Source: a virus
Reading direction: 5' to 3' (one strand)
Length of the DNA stretch: 25,189 nucleotides
Virus record (IMG/VR): IMGVR_UViG_3300010430_000425
Span: 1 to 25,189 of that record
Of this stretch, positions 7,251-12,586 are shown piece by piece. Position numbers and translations under genes: made by a program. A model generated the notes under the pieces. That model made no database searches. It was not told where the DNA came from and was given only the letters and a program-made list of their open reading frames with translations. The stretch's first letter is position 1, and the number at the start of each line of letters is the position of its first letter.

Positions 7251-7563
7251 GGTAACCTCCCTGGATTACTTTTGCTTTTATCGTACCTGATTTATAATCT
7301 CTTACGTTTAATCTAAATCCTTGAAAGGGTATGTTTAGTGTAGAAGCACATGATTCTGTTAAATCACATAATACGTCATGTTTAATCCAAGTCTCTTCCT
7401 GTCCATCTATACAGTCATCTGGAGTGAACTCGAAGTCCACTGTACCAGTACCACTTTCCATGTCAACTACTATCAAGTAGTTATCACCAGCGTTACCTCT
7501 TCTATCAACACACTTATGTGCAGTTACGCCAGTTTCTGTTGTTTCTATTAATGTTTGTCTCAA
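7240..7563 (-). CDS. 107-aa virion-type beta-sheet protein
   Basis: The protein is built of predicted strands (NYLIVVDMESGTGTVDFEF, FQGFRLNVRDYKSGTIKAKV) with an acidic cysteine-containing middle. The ending, a phrase like F-x-x-x-R-L-N-V followed by S-G-T-I-K-A-K-V-I-Q-G, is familiar from small structural or head-fibre-like phage proteins. The best start is TTG at 7563, overlapping the upstream stop as TTGA with AGGA nine bases before it. The precise virion position cannot be told. Confidence 0.55.
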   Translation of the reverse strand: MRQTLIETTETGVTAHKCVDRRGNAGDNYLIVVDMESGTGTVDFEFTPDDCIDGQEETWIKHDVLCDLTESCASTLNIPFQGFRLNVRDYKSGTIKAKVIQGGYHDY

Positions 7564-7889
7564 TCGTCTGGGTCCTGTGATTTAGTTCCAATTCGGGTGA
7601 CCTTACACGTGCCGTCTGGCCTGGGGTCAATTATATTTATAGGTACATCTGCTTTATCTCCTAAGACTCCTTTCTTATCGAAAACAGAATCTAAGCATTT
7701 AGACTTTCCATTGTAAGTCATATGTCCTGGGAGTATCATTGATGGGCAACTGTCTATCCTTACAGCTGGTTTACATTCAGTGCAGAGCTCTTTACTTATA
7801 TCTTCTACTTCAGTATCAGTTAATTCTCTTACCTGAAGTTTGCATTTACAACAAATGAATGTTCTATTCTTCCAATTTCTTACAGCCAC
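7560..7889 (-). CDS. Small zinc-ribbon-like protein, first gene of the structural run
   Basis: A 109-residue protein that starts at GTG 7889 with AGAGGT five bases upstream. The N-terminus holds two cysteine pairs (FICCKCKLQ and LCTECKP) spaced about 20 residues apart, consistent with a zinc ribbon or rubredoxin-like knuckle. The remainder (residues 45-109) has no motif I recognise. It is the first gene after the 1.15 kb gene-poor region, and a sigma70-like promoter candidate lies about 170 bp upstream. It could be a virion protein or a regulator. Confidence 0.6.
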   Translation of the reverse strand: MAVRNWKNRTFICCKCKLQVRELTDTEVEDISKELCTECKPAVRIDSCPSMILPGHMTYNGKSKCLDSVFDKKGVLGDKADVPINIIDPRPDGTCKVTRIGTKSQDPDD

Positions 7890-7926
7890 TTAGTACCTCT
7901 TTAAGTTTATATGCATCTATTAATGA

Positions 7927-8049
7927 TTAAAGGGTTAGCATAGAATTGAGCGGTGTACATTCCAGACAGTTAATGTCCGGTGATTTTACGCGTTTCGGCC
8001 AGTATATCGTAGTATGTCCTAAGAGGATAAATATCCAAGCGCTCTTCAT
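7927..8049 (-). CDS. Possible 40-aa peptide with atypical codon use
   Basis: The ATG at 8049 has GAAGG eight bases upstream and lies just after a sigma70-like promoter candidate (8069-8096). The product starts with a hydrophobic stretch (MKSAWIFILLGHTTIYW) and contains a Cys pair. Codons such as CCG, CGC, CTG and CTC are used, unlike neighbouring genes that favour AGA, TTA and CTA. This could mean recent acquisition or chance opening in structured DNA. No family is recognised. Confidence 0.25.
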   Translation of the reverse strand: MKSAWIFILLGHTTIYWPKRVKSPDINCLECTPLNSMLTL

Positions 8050-8068
8050 ATCTAAAACCTTCACAGAG

Positions 8069-8096
8069 AATATAGTTACTACTGTACAGATATCAA
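8069..8096 (-). promoter_or_regulatory. Candidate sigma70 promoter for the structural run
   Basis: On the minus strand a -35 box TTGATA (8096-8091) and -10 box TATATT (8074-8069) are separated by 16 bp. The expected start is near 8062, about 170 nt before the Zn-motif gene. Match to consensus is moderate. Confidence 0.4.
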
Positions 8097-8159
8097 GTAC
8101 TATACGATATTTTTTTCCTATCTAGACCGCTGACGACGCTAGGAGGAAGCCCGACAAGC

Positions 8160-8178
8160 CTTTAGGAGGCAGCTAAAG
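8160..8178. other. Perfect 6-bp inverted repeat
   Basis: CTTTAG (8160-8165) and CTAAAG (8173-8178) flank a 7-base loop. An alternative pairing, GCCT with AGGC, overlaps it. There is no T-tract, so it is not a simple terminator. It lies in the GC-richer part of the gene-poor region. Confidence 0.4.
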
Positions 8179-8187
8179 CTCGTAGCA

Positions 8188-8216
8188 CCCTTTAAACCCC
8201 CTACCCTACCTTACCC
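8188..8216 (-). other. Canonical G-quadruplex motif
   Basis: The minus strand has four G-runs (GGG, GGG, GGGGG, GGG) separated by loops of 7, 2 and 6 bases, fitting the G3+N1-7 rule. On the plus strand it appears as C-runs at 8188-8190, 8197-8201, 8204-8206 and 8214-8216. If the late arm is transcribed through this region, the RNA would also carry it. Confidence 0.55.
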
Positions 8217-8375
8217 TATCACATCAGAATTTAAATCTCTTATACGAAGATACTACTTCCTAGTAGTACTTACCACTTAAGTAACCCCGGCCAGTTGTAG
8301 CTACACTTTATTTTATCTCCCAAGTATAGCCGGGTGACTCCATAGGACCATAATAACTATCACTCAGAAATAAAA

Positions 8376-8409
8376 CCCCGCCCCCGGGTCCGAATATACC
8401 CCCACCCCC
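8376..8409 (-). other. Second G-tract cluster with one long loop
   Basis: The minus strand carries runs of 5, 5, 5 and 4 guanines separated by loops of 1, 13 and 1 bases. The long middle loop exceeds the strict quadruplex rule but still allows folding. This dense G/C block is conspicuous in an AT-rich genome and contains the palindrome CCCGGG. Confidence 0.5.
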
Positions 8410-8703
8410 TTCACAGTAGTAGATATATAGTATAGATAGGGAGTAGATGACTGTGTAGTATCCTTCGCGTGTGTAGAGCTGTCCATTTAGTTAGAGTTAG
8501 TGCTAAGATATTGGCTAAGGCCTTGATATCATTGACTGTATAGCTATAGATGGCTAGTGATACTGTCTAGTATTGTCATATGAATGCAGTGATTATGTCT
8601 GTTAATTGATGAGATTGATAGCTATTACCACAGTATTACATAGTAATAGTGAGATACTTCTGTCCAGTTACTGGTCTTAACTCACTCAACTGTATATACA
8701 CTA

Positions 8704-8727
8704 CACAAGAAAACTTCGGTGCTTGTG
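8704..8727 (+). other. Hairpin capped by a UUCG tetraloop
   Basis: CACAAG (8704-8709) pairs with CTTGTG (8722-8727). Inside, AC-TTCG-GT forms a second short stem closed by C(UUCG)G, a very stable RNA tetraloop when read on the plus strand. An AAA/G internal loop separates the stems. No T-tract follows and no plus-strand gene is near. Confidence 0.4.
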
Positions 8728-8737
8728 GGTGTGGAAG

Positions 8738-8752
8738 TATACTATAAGTATA
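8738..8752. other. 6-bp palindromic operator-like dyad
   Basis: TATACT (8738-8743) and AGTATA (8747-8752) form an inverted repeat around ATA. It could be a protein-binding site near the tandem repeats. A chance AT-rich palindrome cannot be excluded. Confidence 0.3.
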
Positions 8753-8794
8753 TCTTTGTGGTACTCTTACCGTTCGTCTGACCTGAGTGGTGAT

Positions 8795-8888
8795 ATAGAT
8801 GGATGACTGATTATAGGTACAGTTGCTTAGGTGCTCGTGGTTGAACTAACGAGAGTTCCTCGTATGTTTGCAAGGGGGTATAATTGCG
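8795..8888. repeat. Tandem noncoding repeat, copy A
   Basis: About 94 bp, repeated at 8903-8997 with a 108-bp period. The two copies share an exact 24-bp core (8807-8830), then a more variable middle, and again agree near the end (TTGCAAGG, GGGGTATAATT). On the minus strand the core contains TATAAT with ACGAGC 17 bp upstream, which may be a promoter for a non-host sigma factor. Eighteen bases (8829-8846) recur inside the gene at 9516-9776. Confidence 0.75.
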
Positions 8889-8902
8889 ACTGTTATTGTA
8901 GA

Positions 8903-8997
8903 ATAGATGGATAACTGATTATAGGTACAGTTGCTTAGATGCTCATAGCTGAACGAACTGATAGTGGTTGGTATGATTGCAAGGGGTATAATTACGG
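8903..8997. repeat. Tandem noncoding repeat, copy B
   Basis: Second copy of the ~95-bp repeat, with the exact 24-bp core at 8915-8938. The minus-strand TATAAT here is preceded by ATGAGC at the same 17-bp distance as ACGAGC in copy A. Its position just beyond the end of terS suits a terminase-binding or regulatory array. Confidence 0.75.
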
Positions 8998-9010
8998 TTG
9001 AATTAGCTAA

Positions 9011-9031
9011 GGACTCATTATTACTGAGCCC
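9011..9031 (-). other. Hairpin 12 bases after the terS stop
   Basis: GGGCTCA and TGAGTCC (minus strand) pair over 7 bp with one G-U, around a 7-base loop. The downstream sequence (CTTAGCTAATTC) lacks a clear U-tract, so it is a weak terminator at best. It may protect the terS mRNA 3' end or attenuate transcription into the gene-poor region. Confidence 0.4.
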
Positions 9032-9042
9032 TCTATTTAATG

Positions 9043-9516
9043 CTATTGGTCTGATATGACCTTGGAGTTATCTGTTAGTGCTTCGTTAGGTTCAGCATAG
9101 TTCATGATGATCATCTTGGGTGCTAATGCATCTCCTGACACTTCTATCTTAGTTGATGTGTTAAACCTACGTGATAATATAGGAGCCATCTTACCGAGTA
9201 CGAACTTGCTCTCATCTATCCGACGCTTCAACGTTGCTTCCGCTTGTCTCCAATCCTCTACATCTGGATATGCTTCTTGAGCTGTCTGTCCTGCTATACG
9301 ATGTAATTCATCCATTCTATGCATCAACAATACAGTATATGCTTGGTTGATGTCCTCAGCGAATGCTTTATCTTGGACTGATTTCCTATAAATGCTATCT
9401 TTGTGTGGCACTTTATCAGGCCATTTCTCAGATATTTGACTGATATCATTGCCTTCTGCCATCTTTTGGAGTATGAAGTTCTTCACTTCTTTACTGAATC
9501 TTATCTGTTTGCCCAT
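9043..9516 (-). CDS. terS: Terminase small subunit (DNA recognition)
   Basis: A 157-residue protein with an N-terminal helix-turn-helix region (VKNFILQKMAEGNDISQISE, then DSIYRKSVQDKAFAEDINQAY at about 35-60), a helical oligomerisation part with MDELHRIAG and LKRRIDESKFVLGKMAP, and a C-terminal tail with TKIEVSGDA. This order is that of Bbp20-like small terminases: Gly-x-Ser-type HTH, Trp/Tyr-rich linker, Asp-Glu-x-x-x-Ile-Ala helix, then the Lys-Arg-Arg segment. The protein picks the packaging site and stimulates TerL. The SD is AAGGAG, and the start overlaps the upstream stop by one base. It is followed by a gene-poor region that may hold its target. Confidence 0.72.
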   Translation of the reverse strand: MGKQIRFSKEVKNFILQKMAEGNDISQISEKWPDKVPHKDSIYRKSVQDKAFAEDINQAYTVLLMHRMDELHRIAGQTAQEAYPDVEDWRQAEATLKRRIDESKFVLGKMAPILSRRFNTSTKIEVSGDALAPKMIIMNYAEPNEALTDNSKVISDQ

Positions 9517-9776
9517 TAATTGATCTCCTTATATATGTCTGATAACCTACCTTGCTGATCTAATACCCAGTATAATTCACACCATTCACCTATTCCTGGT
9601 TTTCTAACCAGCTCCTGAGGTGCTCGTGGTTGAACGTTCTCACCTAGGTCGTTATGATTAGATGGCTCTATTTCGGGTGCCTGTAAGCAAACATCACAAA
9701 TACGCGTCTCATTTATACTTATATAATGGTTAGTATAATAACCTACACAATACTTATTAGAACATTTTCGATTCAT
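9516..9776 (-). CDS. 86-aa cysteine-pair protein upstream of terS
   Basis: The protein begins MNRKCSNKYCVGYYTNHY and has a second pair, ICDVC, about 20 residues on: a plausible four-cysteine zinc site. The rest is polar, with a closing WCELYWVLDQQGRLSDIYKE. The start ATG 9776 is six bases after AAAGGG; the in-frame ATG at 9782 directly abuts that SD and is unlikely. It shares a TAATG junction with terS. An 18-bp stretch (9618-9635) is identical to part of noncoding repeat copy A. Function unknown; a DNA-binding partner of TerS is possible. Confidence 0.6.
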   Translation of the reverse strand: MNRKCSNKYCVGYYTNHYISINETRICDVCLQAPEIEPSNHNDLGENVQPRAPQELVRKPGIGEWCELYWVLDQQGRLSDIYKEIN

Positions 9777-9827
9777 AGTCATCCCTTTAGTTGCTTTTAA
9801 TCTGTCACCCTACACCTTTCACTTTAA

Positions 9828-9855
9828 AGTATAGTGAGACGGATGACAATTACAA
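9828..9855 (-). promoter_or_regulatory. Candidate leftward sigma70 promoter for the terS operon
   Basis: On the minus strand TTGTAA (9855-9850) and TATACT (9833-9828) are spaced by 16 bp. The start would be near 9821, some 45 nt upstream of the Zn-motif gene. A palindrome ACTTTAAAGT (9821-9830) overlaps the -10 box and the start region and could be an operator. Confidence 0.45.
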
Positions 9856-9906
9856 GGGTTAAAACCACTCAATGGTCCATCTATAAGATGAACGGTAATA
9901 TACCAC

Positions 9907-9935
9907 TTGCTATCTAGAAGGATGTATCCTATAAT
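9907..9935 (+). promoter_or_regulatory. Early sigma70 promoter P1
   Basis: TTGCTA and TATAAT are separated by exactly 17 bp, followed by the gene at 9972. The flanking bases (ACTTGCT before, CTATAATTATA at the -10) match the two near-identical cassettes at 10900 and 12536. Together with 9828-9855 it makes the divergent control region between the two arms. Confidence 0.75.
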
Positions 9936-9971
9936 TATAATAAGGGTTGATTATAGTGAGAGGTGATAAAT

Positions 9972-10328
9972 ATGAAAGACAAACTACCAATTTATTTAGA
10001 CGCACAAGAGATTCAAGTACTGATCAGCTATAAGATAGATCTTTATGCAAAGAGATTAGATATTAATGCAGACATCGAAGAGTTGAAAGTAATAGAAAAG
10101 GAAGTTGAAGATTTAACTGCGATGAGAGACATAATAAAAGAACAACCTAAAAGAGAAGTAGTAGATGATATGCTACAATCTATATGTGCATTAGAAGCTG
10201 AAGACAAGGTTATAAGCATAGACGCTCCTAAGATTAAGAGAGAAAGTATGGAAAGAATGCAAGAAGCTTTAGACTTCTTAAGCCACACAGCTAAGGTTAT
10301 ACCCTTTAAGAGAGAAGAAAATGAATAA
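9972..10328 (+). CDS. Early protein of unknown function (118 aa)
   Basis: First gene of the rightward arm. The start ATG 9972 follows GAGAGGTGAT, a near-perfect complement of the 16S rRNA 3' end; an in-frame GTG at 9963 lies inside this SD. The product is charged and largely helical, with a likely coiled coil around residues 20-65 (INADIEELKVIEKEVEDL) and no motif I recognise. Its place right after promoter P1 suggests an early host-takeover or regulatory protein. It overlaps the next ORF by 8 bp. Confidence 0.75.
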   Translation: MKDKLPIYLDAQEIQVLISYKIDLYAKRLDINADIEELKVIEKEVEDLTAMRDIIKEQPKREVVDDMLQSICALEAEDKVISIDAPKIKRESMERMQEALDFLSHTAKVIPFKREENE

Positions 10329-10497
10329 TACTGATGTAGAACTAGTTAAGAAGATACAATTCCATATAGACTGTATGATATGTGAGAAATGTTATGTAGT
10401 AAGCGAAGCACTAGCTAGTGTGTCTAACGCTACTAAAGGACTATACGAAGAGATAGATAAAGATGAGATAGCAGCATATAAAGCGGTGTACTTATGA
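10321..10497 (+). CDS. 58-aa early protein with a Cys-x-x-Cys motif
   Basis: It starts inside the end of the previous gene, whose AGAGAAG serves as SD, and ends in an ATGA overlap with the next. The sequence is helical with CMICEKC at about residues 19-25, which could bind metal or form a disulfide, and a Ser/Ala-rich middle. No family is recognised. The tight overlaps on both sides support it as a real gene. Confidence 0.6.
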   Translation: MNNTDVELVKKIQFHIDCMICEKCYVVSEALASVSNATKGLYEEIDKDEIAAYKAVYL

Positions 10498-10643
10498 GAA
10501 AGAGATTGACAGATAAACAAGGTAAAGCTATATGTAGTTTAATAGCTAATACCTATAAGGCTTCTAGTACTTACCTATGGCTGTGCTTTATACCAGGTAG
10601 TATTGTAATGACTTTCCCATTGATAGCGAGGTTAATGATATGA
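10494..10643 (+). CDS. 49-aa early membrane protein
   Basis: A basic N-terminus (MRKRLTDKQGK) is followed by a hydrophobic segment from about residue 25 to the end (YLWLCFIPGSIVMTFPLIA). It overlaps both neighbours by 4 bp (ATGA), so it belongs to the first early operon. Unrecognised. Confidence 0.6.
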   Translation: MRKRLTDKQGKAICSLIANTYKASSTYLWLCFIPGSIVMTFPLIARLMI

Positions 10644-10897
10644 ATACAAGAGATACAAGTGATTTAGTAGTGATGCTCATAGTAGGAGTGTTTATAGCAG
10701 GACTGTTAGTATTATCTCTAACTGTTATGCTTTCTAAAAGTATAGTAGGAGCTGTAGTAGGTCTACTGTTATTTATTACAGATATAGTTTTAATACGCTG
10801 TGCATATAACTCTGTAAAAGATTACTATATAGATATGAAGATTAGAAAGATAAGATTATCTAGAAGACTTAAAAGAGATGAAAAAATAAATAAATAA
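10640..10897 (+). CDS. 85-aa early two-span membrane protein
   Basis: Two hydrophobic spans (about residues 8-30 and 33-55) are followed by a strongly basic cytoplasmic tail (KIRKIRLSRRLKRDEK). It is the last gene before the second early promoter. No family is recognised. Small membrane proteins at the front of early arms often act in superinfection exclusion or host takeover, but nothing here proves either. Confidence 0.65.
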   Translation: MNTRDTSDLVVMLIVGVFIAGLLVLSLTVMLSKSIVGAVVGLLLFITDIVLIRCAYNSVKDYYIDMKIRKIRLSRRLKRDEKINK

Positions 10898-10899
10898 AC

Positions 10900-10950
10900 A
10901 CTTGCTTTTTGGATAGAGGTGTTCTATAATTATATTAAGAGGTGATTAAT
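10900..10950 (+). promoter_or_regulatory. Early sigma70 promoter cassette P2
   Basis: TTGCTT (10902-10907), 17 bp, TATAAT (10925-10930), then AAGAGGTGAT as SD. The 51-bp block is repeated at 12536-12586 with only two mismatches, so promoter, leader and ribosome-binding site were duplicated as one unit. The leader is very short, about 14 nt between predicted start and start codon. Confidence 0.85.
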
Positions 10951-10951
10951 T

Positions 10952-11179
10952 ATGAACATGAAACGTAGACAGTATTACAAAGTAGAGCACTTATGGAGAA
11001 TATTAAGAGCGGTAGCATTGTTAGCAGGGACAGGCTTGTGGTTATACACTGATGTTAACTCACATATTATATTCAGCTTTTTCGTGTTAGCAGCAGTGAT
11101 AGACCAACTTCATGGAAAGATATGTCACTTATTAGAAAAGATATTAAATTTTCAAGAACAACATAACGATTGGGAGTAA
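10952..11179 (+). CDS. 75-aa early membrane protein
   Basis: First gene under promoter P2. A basic N-terminus (MKRRQYYK) precedes two hydrophobic stretches (ILRAVALLAGTGLWLY and IIFSFFVLAAVI), then a polar tail ending HNDWE. The SD is GAGGTGAT. Unrecognised; likely an inner-membrane early protein. Confidence 0.65.
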   Translation: MNMKRRQYYKVEHLWRILRAVALLAGTGLWLYTDVNSHIIFSFFVLAAVIDQLHGKICHLLEKILNFQEQHNDWE

Positions 11180-11184
11180 GCAAT

Positions 11185-11391
11185 ATGAGATCAAAGACAG
11201 ACCTAAGTATTACAGTACTATTATGTATCAAAGTGGCACTTATATTATTCCTAGTTACAGTAATATATAATATCACCTTAGTACTAGAGATAAAAGTAGC
11301 ACCTCCAGCTGCAGGAACACATGAAATGGGTACTTGTGAGTTAAGAGGCACTAATATAGTTCCTTACGTATGTGATGAGAGAGGTAAATAA
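11185..11391 (+). CDS. 68-aa single-span membrane protein with two cysteines
   Basis: The start ATG 11185 follows GGGAG, with an in-frame GTG further up as a less likely alternative. One membrane span (about residues 8-32, ITVLLCIKVALILFLV) is followed by a polar, probably periplasmic domain with GTCELRGTNIVPYVCDE, whose two cysteines could form a disulfide. This resembles a small secreted or anchored envelope protein. Unrecognised. Confidence 0.6.
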   Translation: MRSKTDLSITVLLCIKVALILFLVTVIYNITLVLEIKVAPPAAGTHEMGTCELRGTNIVPYVCDERGK

Positions 11392-11392
11392 T

Positions 11393-11485
11393 ATGATTAT
11401 ATCTTCAATAGTAGCAGTTTGTTTAAGTATGATATTCGTTATAGCAATAGTTATATTAGGAGGAACAAAAAATGACAAAGAATAA
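11393..11485 (+). CDS. 30-aa membrane peptide
   Basis: An ATG after GAGAGGT opens a 30-codon frame made almost entirely of one hydrophobic span (SSIVAVCLSMIFVIAIVILGG) with a charged end. It overlaps the next gene by 14 bp and supplies its SD (AGGAGGA). The spacing fits the operon, so it is probably real. Confidence 0.5.
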   Translation: MIISSIVAVCLSMIFVIAIVILGGTKNDKE

Positions 11486-11642
11486 TAAAGATTTCTTCTG
11501 GAGAAAGCCAGAGAGTAACCAAGAGAGTTACTATATAAGAGAAGACGCAACCTATGAGTATTGGAGATCTCAAGCAGAGTTCACTAGTGCTGATGAAGAT
11601 ACAGTTAAAGCTGATTATAATGACAGATTAAAAGATGTTTAA
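11472..11642 (+). CDS. 56-aa polar early protein
   Basis: It has a strong SD (AGGAGGA) inside the preceding ORF. The product is acidic and aromatic-rich (DFFWRKPES, YYIRED, YEYWRSQAEF) with no cysteines or spans. Unrecognised. Confidence 0.55.
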   Translation: MTKNNKDFFWRKPESNQESYYIREDATYEYWRSQAEFTSADEDTVKADYNDRLKDV

Positions 11643-11655
11643 GAGAGGTGGTAAT

Positions 11656-11781
11656 ATGAGTGAAGATACAGAACAAGGTTTGAGCAACTTACAACTACTA
11701 CAAGAGAAATATGAATCAGAAATTGAAGTAGATTGTTATTTAGCAGAGTTATTAGCAGAGATTAAAGGAGAAGTAAAATGA
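11656..11781 (+). CDS. 41-aa acidic helical protein
   Basis: An ATG after GAGAGGTGG gives a short Leu/Glu-rich helix (LQLLQEKYESEIEVDCYLAE). It ends in an ATGA overlap with the ClpP-like gene, so the two are probably co-translated and the peptide could be an accessory to it; that link is inference. Confidence 0.5.
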   Translation: MSEDTEQGLSNLQLLQEKYESEIEVDCYLAELLAEIKGEVK

Positions 11782-12533
11782 AAAGTATAATTAGAAATAT
11801 AGTCTATGCTTTTATCTATGTATTTGGCGGAATATATGTAGCTATAAAAACTCTAGTACTTAGAGGTATATTTTATGGAACCTTATTTCTAGTCGGATGG
11901 TTACTAATAGTTAAATTTCTACCTGTTACACATACAGTAGATATCAAAGCTATTTCGCATGACCCTCATAGTTACGTACTTATATTATATGCTCAAGCAA
12001 TACTAGCAATTGCTGATGAAGATGATACAGTAATACTTAGAATATATAGTCCAGGAGGCTCAGTACTAATATGTGCTGATATAATTAACAGTATAAAAGA
12101 CTCGTTAGCACATACTATTAGTTATAACGAAGGTATTGCATATAGTGCAGGTGCTGTAATAGCAATGTCTACAGATGAAGTTAAATCAGCTTATATGTCT
12201 GAATACCTATTCCATAGACCTAGAATTATGATTATGGGAATGCCTGTATTAATTAGTGATGAGTTACCAACAGTACTTATGTTAAAAGAAATGATTCACA
12301 ACGATGTATTCCAATACTTAACTTTAATAGAACAGTATAGATATCAAGCATTAATGGATGATGTTATCGTTACAGGTAGACAGATAAGAGAAAGAACAGC
12401 TAAAGGTGGATTTACAGATGCTGAACGTTACCAACAATATGTTGAATTAGTTAAGTATTCAAATGATAACCCACCAAAGACTATACAACAGAAGTTAGAT
12501 GAAACACGTAGTAAGTCAAAAAAGAACAAATAA
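11778..12533 (+). CDS. Membrane-anchored ClpP/SppA-like serine protease
   Basis: A 251-residue protein. Two membrane spans (about 8-26 and 30-48) are followed by a ClpP/crotonase-fold domain. VILRIYSPGGSVLICADII (residues 85-103) matches the ClpP/SppA oxyanion strand and Gly-Gly turn. AYSAGAVIAM puts the likely nucleophile at Ser123, and LFHRP puts the likely general base at His146, a spacing close to that of ClpP. The C-terminal 100 residues are helical and basic. The order resembles SppA or NfeD-type membrane proteases more than soluble ClpP. The third catalytic acid is not certain. Possible roles are cleavage of host membrane proteins or partnering with the phage ClpX-like unfoldase at 21323. 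The start overlaps the upstream stop. Confidence 0.72.
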   Translation: MKSIIRNIVYAFIYVFGGIYVAIKTLVLRGIFYGTLFLVGWLLIVKFLPVTHTVDIKAISHDPHSYVLILYAQAILAIADEDDTVILRIYSPGGSVLICADIINSIKDSLAHTISYNEGIAYSAGAVIAMSTDEVKSAYMSEYLFHRPRIMIMGMPVLISDELPTVLMLKEMIHNDVFQYLTLIEQYRYQALMDDVIVTGRQIRERTAKGGFTDAERYQQYVELVKYSNDNPPKTIQQKLDETRSKSKKNK

Positions 12534-12535
12534 AG

Positions 12536-12586
12536 ACTTGCTTTTTGGATAAAGGTGTTCTATAATTATATTAAGAGGTGATAAAT
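12536..12586 (+). promoter_or_regulatory. Early sigma70 promoter cassette P3
   Basis: TTGCTT (12538-12543), 17 bp, TATAAT (12561-12566) and an AAGAGGTGAT SD. It is a near-exact copy of the block at 10900-10950 and drives the SbmA-like gene. Confidence 0.85.

Larger units (their letters stand above)
7890..9042. other. Gene-poor 1.15 kb region next to terS: candidate packaging or replication site
   Basis: No convincing long gene lies here on either strand. The stretch holds two tandem ~95-bp repeats (8795-8888 and 8903-8997), two G-tract clusters on the minus strand (8188-8216 and 8376-8409), several hairpins (8160-8178, 8664-8674, 8704-8727, 8738-8752, 9011-9031), one possible 40-aa ORF and one minus-strand promoter candidate. 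Base composition is patchier and more GC-rich than in the flanking genes. A phage pac or cos site is often in or beside terS, so this is the best candidate here for terminase recognition or an origin; that is inference. Confidence 0.6.

Noticed and set aside
8873-8990. Plus-strand TATAAT at the ends of the two repeats as host sigma70 promoters
   Set aside because: No TTGACA-like element lies 16-18 bp upstream in either copy, and no plus-strand gene follows before the opposing terS.
7890-9042. tRNA or tmRNA genes in the gene-poor region
   Set aside because: Scanning for an acceptor stem, a GTTCRA-type T-arm and a matching anticodon stem gave no complete cloverleaf; the hairpins found are isolated.
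10506-10534. TTGACA-N17-TATATG as a further sigma70 promoter
   Set aside because: The -10 box matches at only four positions and lies inside a coding gene shortly after the strong promoter P1; too weak to list as a feature.
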